Below, piece by piece: positions 54,728-64,000 of a stretch of DNA of 64,000 nucleotides. Under the pieces are notes generated by a model. The model was not told the origin of the DNA. It saw only the letters and a list, made by a program, of their open reading frames with translations, and made no database searches. The stretch's first letter is position 1; each line of letters begins with the position of its first letter. The DNA comes from Agarophyton chilense (lineage: Eukaryota; Rhodophyta; Florideophyceae; Gracilariales; Gracilariaceae): positions 62,001 to 126,000 of the forward strand of contig JARGXX010000008.1 in NCBI GenBank assembly GCA_030374765.1. The letters are read 5' to 3'. The position numbers and the translations under genes are program-made.

Positions 54728-56440
54728 AAGGAAACGGAGAAATCCAACGCAGCCAAGCGCCGATGTGCCATCAGTAGAAGAGACAACCATAGCACAGATC
54801 GCTGCTTTTTGAACCCTCTGAACGAAAATAATCGTCTGAACCTAAACTCGGAACAACAAAAGGAAACCCGGAAGGATTCAGGTTACTCAAGCAAATCAGG
54901 TAATAACAAACCCCCTACCTCTACCCCATCAAACCGCGCGGCAATGGCTCGTGTCATGATGTCGGACCATTCGGACGAGATGATGATGCTGGACTCCGGC
55001 ACTACTACCCATCTCACACCTTCTTCCGAACCCCTCTTACGAAGCTATACCTGCGACATTCCCATTGCACTTGGCGACAATTCGGAAATATTGGCAACCG
55101 AAAGAGGTGTTCGTCCAGTCACCTGGTCGCACGAAGGTCGTAGCACTACTGTTACCCTCAGCAACACACTCGTCTCACCAAACATCGCTATGAGCCTCCT
55201 TTCAATTCCAGCGCTCACGGCCAAGAACTTAGCCGTTTTGTTCCTTCCGCAAACTGCACTCATAATTAACCTTGATGATAATCTTCGAATCATTGGTACT
55301 GCTGAACGGAAGTCGGATGGTCTTTACTACATTCCCACCAGCACCATGGCTGTCTCAACACCATCAAGCCTATCCTTATCCTCGATGGAGTCGGCCATGA
55401 TGGCCCGCGTGTCTGATATTCTTAGAACAGATGACCACCTCAGTGACTCTTCTGGTCTGATTTCTTCCGATGGTAACGACGATGACTTGGACTCTGTCGA
55501 CAGTATGGAGCCTGAGGACATAGAAGTCCGTGAACTTGATTTAACGAACTCTCACCCCAAAACCTCTCACGCTGCTCACACGTCAGTCAGTGTCTCACAA
55601 GTTGAGCTTTGGCATAACAGACTTGGTCATACTGCAAACAAGGACCTTCTGCGAAAAATGCTCCACAGTGGTATATTCCCCACTCAAACAGCTACTTCTT
55701 CCCACTGCTTACCGTGTGCAAAGGGGAAGTTTCGCAAGTCTTTTCGTGGATCTCTCTCTTCTGCACTCCAACACGGACATCTCCATGCCGATGTCACGAG
55801 TGCGGGCACGGAGTCTACCTACGGATACTTGTACTATATTGTCATTGTTGACGAGAAAACTCGCTTCCTTTATGCCGCTCCTCTGAAACGCAAGAATGAA
55901 GCCTCTGATGTTATCCTGACGTTTATAAAATGGTTTGAACGCCAATCCGGATTTCAGACACGATCGTTGCACACTGACGGTGGTTCAGAATTTTTCAAGG
56001 CCCAAAAGACTCTCAAACGTCTCATTGTGTTTCTATCACCACTTCTTCCTCATATACACCGTCTTCCAATGGACTAGCTGAGCGTAGTATCGCTATACCT
56101 ATGGGTCCTATTCGTGCCTGTTTTAATCAAGCACACATTCCCCTCTCTTACTAGCCGTATGCTCTTCAACACGTGGTTGACGCAAAGAATGCCATTCTAC
56201 ATCGATCTACTACTGCAATCACATATGTGGCTCTTTTCCAAGAGTACCCACGCTATATACGGCATTTCCGCCCCTTCGGCTGCCGTGCCCTTGTAATGGT
56301 TCGGGAAGATAAACTTCGCAAGATGGAACCTCGCCTTATTGAGGGCGTCAATCTCGGCCATACTAATGGTGGATTATACTACATTGCCACATCAACTGAA
56401 ATTGTTCACACTAAGCACGTGCGCTTCTTCGAATCCGACT
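54728..56440 (+). pseudogene. copia A protease and integrase
   Basis: Protease: MMMLDSGTTTHLTP. Pre-integrase: ELWHNRLGHTANKDLLRKM ... CLPC. The integrase core has HLHADVTSAG (first Asp), RSLHTDGGSEFF (second Asp) and, after a shift near 56020, SSNGLAERSI (Glu). The main open piece is 54809-56077. A TAG at 56152 again replaces Trp (IPLSY-x-PYALQ). An acidic Ser-rich spacer sits between protease and integrase. Confidence 0.82.
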
Positions 56441-58325
56441 TTCTCGGACTGCCATCCATGGCCAACTCGTCACTGCCCACCCCGTCTGCCTTCCCTCCTA
56501 CAACTGATGGATACATCTCATCCGATGACGAAGAGGAAACCTCCTCCCCTATGGCCATTACTGGGAATGACACGGATTCTATCTCGAATGAGAGTGCCCC
56601 GAGCCAATTAACCTCCCTCACGCACTACCCTGCAAAGGACTCCACCTATGATCCTGACCTTGGAGACTATCCTTCTGATATTGAAGATTTACACCAATCT
56701 GCTTCATGTGCTCTTGCCAGCCGAGTGTTACCTAACTCTATTAGCACTAATGACGAGCCTACTCTTCGTCAAGCCTTGAAGTCTCCTGAATCTGATCTTT
56801 GGCTTGAATCCATCAAAAAGGAGTTTGACACCATTGTCTCCCTTGGTACCTATACTGATGCCGACGACTCTCATTGTCCCGCCATTCCCTCCGGAATTAT
56901 TCTACGTCTCAAACGAGATCATCAAGGGAATTCTATTCGTTTCAAGGCTCGTCTGGTAGCTCGAGGTAACTTTCAATCACCCTCGGACAGTGAAAATCTT
57001 TATGCTCCAGTACTGAACTTTGAAGTGTTTCGTATCGTTCTGGCTCTCGCCACTGCTAAGAACGGGGATCGACAACACATTGATGTCAAAGGAGCCTTCC
57101 TCCACGCTCGTATGCCCGAAGACAACCCTGTTTGGATCAAGCTTCCCACCATTCCCGGAATTCCAGAAGCTGATGGGCGTATTGTTCGACTAATCGAATC
57201 TCTTTATGGTACGCGTGAGGCCCCACGTCTGTGGTATAAAGACCTTTCGACGTTTCTCCGCTCTATTGGATTCCAGCAATATCAGTCTGCTCCTTGTCTG
57301 TTTAATTACCCAAAGGACTTTGCTATGGTTATCGTTCTTGCCTATGTTGACGACCTCAGTATTTTTGGACCTTCGGGATTGACCACTTGGACCAAACGCA
57401 TGTTAAGTAATCAATAAGATATCTCCGATCTTGGCTAAACTGACTTATATCTTGGTGTGTCTATCATTGAAATGCATGACCGTATCGTAGTCCACCAGAA
57501 GCCTCTTATCAAGAAAATAATTCGACTGGCGAACATGAAAATGGCCAATCCACTACAAGCCCCATTACCAGTGTCGCACTGCCTTTACGACCCGAAGCCA
57601 CCTTGTCTGACTCTGATCATGCTTTCATGGCCTCCGTACCATACAAGGAGATTCTTGGCTGTCTATTGTTTCTTTCCACACGAACCCGACCGGACATCAC
57701 CACTGCAGTTTCCATGCTTGGCAAATTCTCATCATCTCCTTCACCATCTCACTGGCAGTGTATGAAGAAGGTTATTAGATACCTGATTTGAACAGAAGAC
57801 TATGGCCTCTCTTTCCCGCGCCAGAACGAGTCCACTGTACTTGCCTGGGCTGATGCTGATTGGGGACGAGATCTTGAAAAACGTCGCTCCAGGGGGGGAA
57901 CCTGCATTGCAGTTGGCTCTGTACCAGTTTTATGGAGCTCGAAATTGCAAAAATCTACCGCCCTTTCAACGTCTGAAGCAGTATTTTATGCATTGTCGGA
58001 GTGCATCAAACAGCTAGTATGGGTCAGGAACATCTTTGACGAGCTTTCTACTCCGATACAAGAACCCATTGTGATTTATGAGGACAACCTAGGGACAATT
58101 GAATGGTCTCAAGATGTGCTTGGTATGCGTCGCGTTAAGCATATTGAGCTCCGATTCCATTATGTTCTTGATGCTGTGAAAAACAAATTGGTCTGTGTGA
58201 AATACATTGAGTCTGCCAAAAATCCCGCGGATATGTTCACCAAATCACTGAACGGAGATTCGTGCATTCAACACCGTAACTTTCTACATATTACTCCTTG
58301 CATGAGCGAGAGGGGCTCTCAGTGA
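56441..58325 (+). pseudogene. copia A reverse transcriptase and RNase H
   Basis: RT: WLESIKKEFDTIV, FKARLVARGNFQ, QHIDVKGAFLHARM, ESLYGTREAPRLWYKDL and LAYVDDLSIFG (catalytic YVDD). After shifts at 57415-57790, RNase H reads QKSTALSTSEAVFYALSECI, IYEDNLGTIEW, RRVKHIELRFH and NPADMFTKSLNG. It stops at 58325, just inside the 3' LTR. Three or more frame changes inactivate it. Confidence 0.82.
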
Positions 58326-58550
58326 GTTTGTGTTTGTAGTATTCAAGAGTTTGATATTCAAACTCTGAATATATATTGTTTTGTATTTGAATCTTTTACG
58401 AGAGCATTATAACAAATGCTTTCGTCATTGTACTGTTACTACCTTCTCTCTCGTATGTTTTTGATTATCATAAAAGCGAGGTAGCAAACACTGTAATATA
58501 TGTTTGCTACCTCAATAAGCAACTTGTTCAGAACATAACCTTCGCTGAAA
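58317..58550 (+). repeat. 3' LTR of copia A
   Basis: It is 234 bp long and matches the 5' LTR with several substitutions (for example CTTTCG for CTCTCG, and TTTTTG for TTTTCG). It is followed by the ATGAT target copy and Tc1-like sequence. Confidence 0.88.
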
Positions 58551-58802
58551 ATGATTGTATAAAGGATATGCTTTTGAAACAGTGTCATTGACTTGGTGGT
58601 TTTTATTTGTGGTGAAATGTGCTCTACAGTACAGGAAATGCCTTTTTGGGGCAGTTTTTGTAAAGGGATATGTTTTTAAAACGCACTTTACTTTAAAGCA
58701 GGAGGAACATGATTAGAAAACTAGTTTTTCACTTAGAAAATAGAATACGCCGCTGCAGTATGGAAACCAGCGATTTTTACAAGTTTTTTCGAAAAAAAAA
58801 CT

Positions 58803-58864
58803 GGCCTCATATGAGGCCAAGCTGGCCCCATGTGAGGCCAATCCGCCGGGCGTGTAGACACTAG
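58803..58864. repeat. Right-end palindrome module
   Basis: GGCCTCATATGAGGCC lies at 58803-58818, a diverged copy GGCCCCATGTGAGGCC at 58824-58839 and GTGTAGACACTAG at 58852-58864. In reverse this has the same order as the left modules (CTAGTGTCT, then the palindrome), which supports a shared element boundary. Confidence 0.65.
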
Positions 58865-59730
58865 TCTTGTACTAGACAGTCACCAAAAACATAAGCATCC
58901 CCATAAGAATGTTGACATGATTGGCTGAAATGATTCGTTGGTTTTGTTTGCAATTTCCTTAATATAAAGAGACGATTGGCTACACAGTTGCCAATTGTGG
59001 ACGTGTCAGGATCTCACCAATCTCGAGGCCTTAGTTCAGCAGCGGCCATGTGTTGTCTTCAGCACAACCGGAAGCCGCCATTGGATGTGGCCAACACTAC
59101 CATGCTGTGTGTCTCGTCCAGAGGTTGTGATTCAAACATGGCAGCAAGCGTTTTCTTCTTCGCATCTCCATCGAGATGGACGAGCTGCTCACATATGCAG
59201 CTCGCGTATGATGTTCCAAGTGACCAAAACATTTGGTGGATCCCATTCTAAACTGCCACGTCTTTCAAGCATTACCATGTCCTGTTTTCTCTTCTTGCTA
59301 AAAACGGCATGATGAGCACACACCTCCGTTGCTTCTGAATAGATACGGTGTTCTACGCGATGGTAACCAAAGCAATGAGAAAGTGAAAATATGGCACAAA
59401 CGCGGACGCATGTATGAGTGAAGGAGTTGTGAAGGGACGCGAATTGGTGTTAACTTTGAGAAAGTTAACTTAATCAGGATTATATTTACAAGAAAAATCA
59501 TCTGTGCATCTCCTTACTCTTTCGTGAGAGAAAAGAATAGAACATAACCCTACAATTAGGCACAAGCAGGAGCCATATATGAGTAAACTGTTAAGTAACG
59601 AATACGATATCGCCATCAGATCTCAAATGTTTTGTAGTTGCATGTTCTTTCTTCACACAATATGAGTTGAACAAAGACATTCAAGTTTTCAACTGCTGTT
59701 TTGTTTTCTGTCTTCAGTTCCAGTGCATGC
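58865..59730. other. Intergenic, no recognisable gene
   Basis: Short frames at 58976-59312 show no motif. The stretch leads into the promoter of the secreted-protein gene. Confidence 0.4.
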
Positions 59731-59762
59731 GATTGGTTCGCGGCTCTCGTTTTGGTATAAAA
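59731..59762 (+). promoter_or_regulatory. Core promoter of the Cys-rich gene
   Basis: TATAAAA lies at 59756-59762, about 107 bp before the ATG. An inverted CCAAT-like GATTGG lies at 59731-59736. A pyrimidine-rich start region (CTTTCCTTCTTTC) follows about 20 bp after the TATA box. Confidence 0.6.
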
Positions 59763-59868
59763 GACGAGGAGTTCTTGACTTTCCTTCTTTCAAGAATCCA
59801 GGCATTCTCTCATCATCCCACCAAAGTCATCCAATATCCATTTAAACGCAAACAAGGCCGCTGCTAAT

Positions 59869-60315
59869 ATGATCCGTGTCGCCATAGCTTTTCTTCTATG
59901 TGTAATTCTAGTCGGAAGTGCCTTCGCTTCTTCTGCACTAACCGTCGAACAAATCGACAATAGATCCGACAACGAAATTATGGATGATTATCTGGCAACC
60001 GTTGATCGCACAGCATATAACCATCCCTGTTACATGCGCAGGAAGAGCTTTACTGTATCGTGTGATACGAGGCAATGCTGCCATGGTTCAACCGGGGGAC
60101 GATGTGTGCTTTCGTCAAGCAACCGCTGTGTGATGCAGGACATGAGAGGAAGCAACGCGAATGTTGCATGTCTCAACTGCGCATGTGGAAAGACTAGGTC
60201 TTCACGACCGGCGACAGCTTGTCTGGTCGGCGTGAGCAAGTGGACTGTCATGAGAGTGTTTGATCCCAAAGCATATTGCTGGGACCCGTGCGACGGGTGC
60301 CAGTCGTATTTGTGA
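59869..60315 (+). CDS. Small secreted Cys-rich protein, unknown family
   Basis: This 148-residue protein has a clear signal peptide (residues 1 to about 20, MIRVAIAFLLCVILVGSAFA). The mature chain starts with an acidic linker (QIDNRSDNEIMDDYLATVDR) and then has 13 Cys in about 100 residues, including a CC pair, an ACLNCAC cluster and a final CWDPCDGC. The odd number leaves one Cys free or available for an intermolecular bond. No known Cys framework was recognised. A TATA box precedes it and AATAAA follows (60457-60462), so it looks expressed. Its size and disulphide richness suggest an extracellular matrix, defence or signalling protein (inference). Confidence 0.75.
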   Translation: MIRVAIAFLLCVILVGSAFASSALTVEQIDNRSDNEIMDDYLATVDRTAYNHPCYMRRKSFTVSCDTRQCCHGSTGGRCVLSSSNRCVMQDMRGSNANVACLNCACGKTRSSRPATACLVGVSKWTVMRVFDPKAYCWDPCDGCQSYL

Positions 60316-60456
60316 ATGCGGTTGATTGACTGCGGTACAAGAGCATGCCTGTTGCTAACGACGATTGCTTCGTCTAGATAGCGTAAGGCCCATTGATGGT
60401 GACTCGCTTTGCTGGCGACACTGTCCATGATGCATGATGATAAAGTTTTTATTCTT

Positions 60457-60462
60457 AATAAA
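60457..60462 (+). terminator. AATAAA polyadenylation signal
   Basis: AATAAA lies about 140 bp after the stop of the Cys-rich gene. Confidence 0.55.
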
Positions 60463-61871
60463 TGATGCGTATATGTGATTTGTTATTGCGTTGGACCACC
60501 TTCTACGTGTAAATGAGCAAATGAATATCAAAGAGCCTCGTTCGTGGGCTGCTGTGGATTCTTTCCGTTTTCCTTTGTATGAATTTCCTCCTAGTGTTCG
60601 CCGTCTGCGCACCTGCGCAAGAGTCTTCGCAAACGCGCCTCAAACTGACACTCTCACTCTCCAGCGGGAGAAGGAGCCTCAAGCTCGGTTGTTTCAAGCA
60701 GCACTAGAGGTGGATAAACGAATGGTACGCCGTTAACATACAACACAGATACAGAAGTCGAGCATGTGTATGGTGAAATGTAAGACGGTGAGTGAAGAAA
60801 GCGCATCTGTCACGAGGAATCTGTCAAAATAAACGGGAATGACGAGAGTTCAGTTTCGATTGCCCTTGTGGATATTCCCACACCGTGTTTCTAATTAATG
60901 ATGACGTGAAAAGGTAAAAGGCATATATATATATATATATATACATATATTTTTTCACCAGTTCAGGTCGAGAGATCTATATGCTCTTTATATTATTCAG
61001 ACAGATAAAACATATGCAACAACGACTTTGGCTCGAAATTCTTGCACGAGGTTTACAGATATGAATTTCGCATTGAGAATCAATCCCATATTCATAGACA
61101 CTGTCCTTCATGTTTGGCAAACCCGACCAGAGATTTTCTTGTAGCAAGTGACAGATCCCAAGCTCAAGCTACGTCGCCAATACCAAAAACAAAATTATGC
61201 TGATGCTCTTACGAAAAAGTCTCTTGAGCAATGCACTTCAACAAATGCTTTATGAAGGGCAACTTTGCGTGGAAGTCGCGAAAGTTGAAGTTCGCTCTTT
61301 CGGATATTTATTTTGGTACGATTTTTTCAAAGAGATGATGAAAAATATGAATCTTGTAAAGAGAGCGACCTGCAGTCGGCTCACCACGGACTCCATTGAG
61401 TTTCTTAATTTCTTTCTGACATGCTACCCAGAACCCTTTGATGTCCTGCGCGAGGAGGAAGGGGCTTGGAGGACCTGGACGTGGATTCATGTCTTTCTGG
61501 CGCGCTTCAAATGTGGCGGGGGGGTAAAGGAGAGACGACTGCGGCACTGGATGACGTGCATCAATTCACTGTGTTTTTCGATCGCTGTCATTCTCCTGCA
61601 TCTGGGTGTAAGCATTTTGTAAGATGTGGGTTCTTCGTTGGGAACGTTAGCTGATATGTCCTATGAAGTTGCCACGTTGCACAGTTGCCACATTGACTAC
61701 GATACCCCAATTGTGGATCCACCCTTTAGATGGAGAGCCAGAACTACTAAAGAAAAACACGGACAACTTTACTGCTTGAGTATCATCATCATGAGCCTAT
61801 ACCCCAGAAGGGCAGAATTAAACTCAACTCCAAGGGAACTCTCTCAATAATGGAGGTCGTTCCGAATCTCC
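60463..61871. other. Intergenic with an (AT)n microsatellite
   Basis: An (AT)n run lies at 60923-60944. A plus-strand frame at 61197-61622 (141 codons) has no motif. A short stretch near 61155-61225 reads like a retroelement end (QNYADALTKKSLEQC) but is too short to name. Confidence 0.4.
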
Positions 61872-62534
61872 TTAGGCTCGTTCGAGAGTCATTCGGGTGT
61901 GCTGGGCACCGCGGATGATCGTCACCTCAGCCACGTTGTGCGATGAGCAACCCCGCTGGGTCCCAGGGTGGATGCGAGTCGATAGAGTAGCACCCCCAGC
62001 CACACCACCATCGCTCTTTCTGCGGAGAGAAATCTTCATCTGAGCAGGGCCTTGGTTATCAGAGTTAAACCATCCAGCGTTGGCCGTGATAGTGGTTCTT
62101 GCGCTCCACTTGCCGTCTTGACGTGCCTTTTCTACATCGATTACAACAACTTCAGTTCCTCCATTGCTGGTATTATCTCCACCAAACTCGACGTACGGCG
62201 TAGGATTGTTGCAGCTGTACCCGACGTTGGCATTGAGGAATCTGGTGCTGGTGTCAAGATCACGCTGGTCTGGGGACCATGTGTATTCGACCACCATCTC
62301 AAGAAGAGGCAACTGGATGTTGGGGATCAAGAATGAGTTATCGGGAAGGGAGCATGAATAGCCACCGTCACATTCCCTCAACTCACAGATGTCGCGAGTG
62401 ACGGGGTGCTGGCATTCTCGGACAGAAAGCGTACGGTCGGCATTGCAGCGGTTCATGCAAACATGGTTGCTCGTGTGTTGAGCGAAACCGGATCCAAGCA
62501 TTACCAAAAGAAAAGCGATGTAGAAGAGCTTCAT
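61872..62534 (-). CDS. Secreted protein with Cys-rich N-terminus, unknown family
   Basis: This 220-residue protein has a signal peptide (about residues 1-18, MKLFYIAFLLVMLGSGFA). The next 45 residues hold six Cys (VCMNRCNADRTLSVREC, DICELRECDGGYSC). A beta-rich part follows (EMVVEYTWSPDQRDLD, TEVVVIDVEKARQDGKWSAR, ITANAGWFNSDNQGPAQMKI) with two more Cys (GYSCNN, RGCSSH). Eight Cys permit four disulphides. The C-terminal part looks like a small beta-sandwich, possibly carbohydrate-binding (inference). A TATTTAA lies about 100 bp upstream on the minus strand. It faces the Cys-rich gene at 59869; I see no sequence similarity between them beyond the secreted, Cys-rich style. Confidence 0.75.
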   Translation of the reverse strand: MKLFYIAFLLVMLGSGFAQHTSNHVCMNRCNADRTLSVRECQHPVTRDICELRECDGGYSCSLPDNSFLIPNIQLPLLEMVVEYTWSPDQRDLDTSTRFLNANVGYSCNNPTPYVEFGGDNTSNGGTEVVVIDVEKARQDGKWSARTTITANAGWFNSDNQGPAQMKISLRRKSDGGVAGGATLSTRIHPGTQRGCSSHNVAEVTIIRGAQHTRMTLERA

Positions 62535-62637
62535 ATTTGTTTTGAGTTCAGCAGTGGGAAGTCCAAACTATTGGTCGGCAAAGGCTCACAGCTTGTTGAG
62601 TCAGAGAAATGTTTGTGGATCCATGGTTTCGCGATTC

Positions 62638-62644
62638 TTAAATA
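62638..62644 (-). promoter_or_regulatory. TATA-like box of the 220-residue secreted gene
   Basis: On the minus strand TATTTAA lies 104-110 bp before the ATG, nearly the same spacing as at the 59869 gene. Confidence 0.45.
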
Positions 62645-63692
62645 GATACGGCAACCCCTTTCTGTTAGACGGGACAGCAAGGAAGTTCACCACAGTTGGA
62701 CTCCTACATCGAAGAACAAGCGGTATGCAGAGAAGGGAGCATGGGTGCATCCTTAGATGAATGCAGAAGTCGCACACAAGGTTTCATATTTGGAACCAGT
62801 CAGTAAGTAAGCCTGACGGGATGCACTGGAATAGTTTGAATGCTCCACCAAAGTTCTCTAACGACTGCTTCGATGTAAAACAAGGATTTCTAATATTCAT
62901 GGAATCTTTGAACCAAATTTGGGGTCTTGCTGCTAAAGCGAGCTCCACTGCAACGGTTATCACAGATTGTTGTACAAGTTTCAATCTCTGGATTGTGCAA
63001 CAAGAGGGGTTCCGTTCGGCACAATCTGCCTACAATGGTTGTACCGGATGCCTCCAAGGAAGCAAAAAAATACATCTTTAAGACACCACACCACACTCTG
63101 TGGTCTCTCTGTAAGAACAAGTTGTTGATGCCTTTCGTATGTAGCGCGGCTGGAAGCATGGTGGGAAGCACAGCTGTTTAGATGTGTACGCGAAGTTGTG
63201 TTGCTTAGTGCCACACGACCTAAAAGTATTGGAGAACAGAAACACTTACAGCAAGCTCATTTGACCTGTTGTGCTGGTACTAAATGGGTTCAGAGAAAGG
63301 CTTGATGGAGTTTTGGGAAATCCCAATTCCACTCAAGATGAGACAATTGCCTGCGATAACTGGTACTGTAGAACGCACCAAGGAGGAAAATGAACAGTAG
63401 ATTGCGTTTCCCACACGTATGTGTAATTCGAAAGAGAGATTCGTGGGAGAGGAAAAGGCTTTCCACGGGTACCGAGAAGTACCGGTTTTCAGAAGGATTT
63501 TTGCGTCATCCCTGCTGGTTCAGTCCTGTTGCATACCTCCACGCCTGAACGACATTCGTTTCTTTGTCTTCCCCAAACATACTTTCCAGACTATGCGTCC
63601 TTCAATTAACACCGGTATGACAGCGATGGTCTGGGCCCTCCAGGATGCTACAATGTGTAGTCCAACAATTCCAAACCCTGGTCGAGATCTGA
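62645..63692. other. Intergenic, no recognisable gene
   Basis: Several overlapping short frames (62761-63181 and 63419-63745) carry no motif. Confidence 0.4.
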
Positions 63693-63956
63693 AAGCGACG
63701 CCAAGGAAACAAGGATGCAAACATACAGTACAGAACCAAGGTTGAGCTGCGGGAATACGAGTGCACTGCTGGACGGCACATGTGCGTCACTGACTTCAAG
63801 CTGGAGATTGGTGGAGTGAATGACATGCAGTCTCGTCTGTGTTTTCAACCAAGCCCGTTCCGTTGTGTCAGGGGAACTGCCACACGGTCTTTCTTTGGAA
63901 AAATACTGTCTCGTGAAGGCAAACATGCAAGCTCTGTGCATCTTGACATAAATTGA
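63693..63956 (+). pseudogene. Cys-containing frame, possible exon or relic
   Basis: A plus-strand frame without its own ATG near the start reads VELREYECTAGRHMCVTDFK, then SRLCFQPSPFRCVRG, to a TGA at 63954. Four Cys and the ELRE-x-C-x-x-G-x-x-C spacing recall ELRECDGGYSC in the neighbouring secreted protein. This may be chance. No signal peptide precedes it in frame. Confidence 0.25.
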
Positions 63957-64000
63957 ACTGTGACGAGCAACAAAACGCTTGGCAACTGCAATACAGACCA

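Larger units (their letters stand above)
53840..58550 (+). mobile_element. copia A: decayed Ty1/Copia element (4711 bp) inside the Tc1-like copy
   Basis: The LTRs are 53840-54071 and 58317-58550. The target duplication ATGAT lies at 53835-53839 and 58551-58555. A primer-binding site follows the 5' LTR, and a purine tract (GAGCGAGAGGGG, about 58304-58315) precedes the 3' LTR. The LTRs differ at several positions, so it is older than copia B. All Copia domains are present in order but broken. Confidence 0.92.
52674..58688 (-). mobile_element. Second Tc1-like copy, split by copia A
   Basis: The left end AAGTCTATTTCAAAATCATA (52674) with TA at 52672-52673 and the right end AAACGCACTT (58688) with TA at 58689-58690 match the intact element at 9362-10661 in reverse. 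Copia A interrupts it at 53840-58550, about a dozen bases upstream of the transposase ATG. Without the insertion the copy would be about 1.3 kb. Confidence 0.88.
49569..58864 (+). mobile_element. piggyBac-type element, decayed, carrying nested insertions
   Basis: A broken piggyBac-type transposase (50186-52301) lies between related terminal modules. The left module has GCTAGTGTCTTTACGAC and GGCCTCATATGAGGCC at 49569-49605, with a second version at 49963-50002. The right module is inverted: GGCCTCATATGAGGCC at 58803 and GTGTAGACACTAG at 58852-58864. A Tc1-like element (52674-58688) sits inside, itself holding copia A. No TTAA target copy was found at these ends, so the true boundaries are uncertain. 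Confidence 0.5.

Noticed and set aside
60923-60944. (AT)n tract as an origin or promoter
   Set aside because: It is an ordinary microsatellite in intergenic DNA.
61155-61225. Retroelement RNase H end (ADALTKK)
   Set aside because: A single short motif with no LTR or upstream RT in the area.
1-64000. CRISPR arrays, bacterial operons, rRNA
   Set aside because: There are no spaced short repeats, no ribosome-binding-site-led gene strings and no rRNA-like sequence. The gene content is eukaryotic.

Overview
The window reads as nuclear DNA of a compact-gene eukaryote, most likely a red alga (inference). Host genes are few and appear intronless: two single-pass membrane glycosyltransferases and two small secreted Cys-rich proteins, with TATA and AATAAA signals. 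No ribosomal RNA, tRNA, operon or CRISPR was recognised. About two thirds of the window is transposon sequence or decayed coding sequence, so this looks like a gene-poor island where elements insert into one another.

Layout. 1-157 is the end of a Gypsy LTR. 1.4-8.1 kb holds a broken von Willebrand A fragment, a fucosyltransferase-like gene (+) and a GT92/DUF23-like gene (-). 9.36-10.66 kb is a complete Tc1-like transposon with an intact transposase. 10.7-15 kb is AT-rich with decayed reading frames. 15.6-22.6 kb is a decayed Copia element (copia C) split by a young, nearly intact Copia element (copia B, 16539-21536). 22.6-40.1 kb is a decayed Gypsy element (gypsy C, minus) whose two halves are separated by gypsy A (plus) and gypsy B (minus); gypsy B in turn carries an inverted solo LTR of its own family. 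41-47.4 kb is a graveyard of decayed protein-coding frames. 49.6-58.9 kb is a three-level nest: a piggyBac-type element holds a Tc1-like copy, which holds copia A. 59.8-64 kb carries the secreted Cys-rich genes.

How the parts relate. Three Copia families have primer-binding sites complementary to the anticodon arm of initiator tRNA-Met (the half-tRNA priming known for Drosophila copia). In copia B the gag-pol start codon lies inside that site. The three Gypsy families end in chromodomain-like modules, and copia B has a Tudor-like module between integrase and reverse transcriptase. So in four unrelated elements the integrase is followed by a putative chromatin-reader domain. This is the most interesting pattern in the window. 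Family assignments rest on motifs read by eye, not on database searches.
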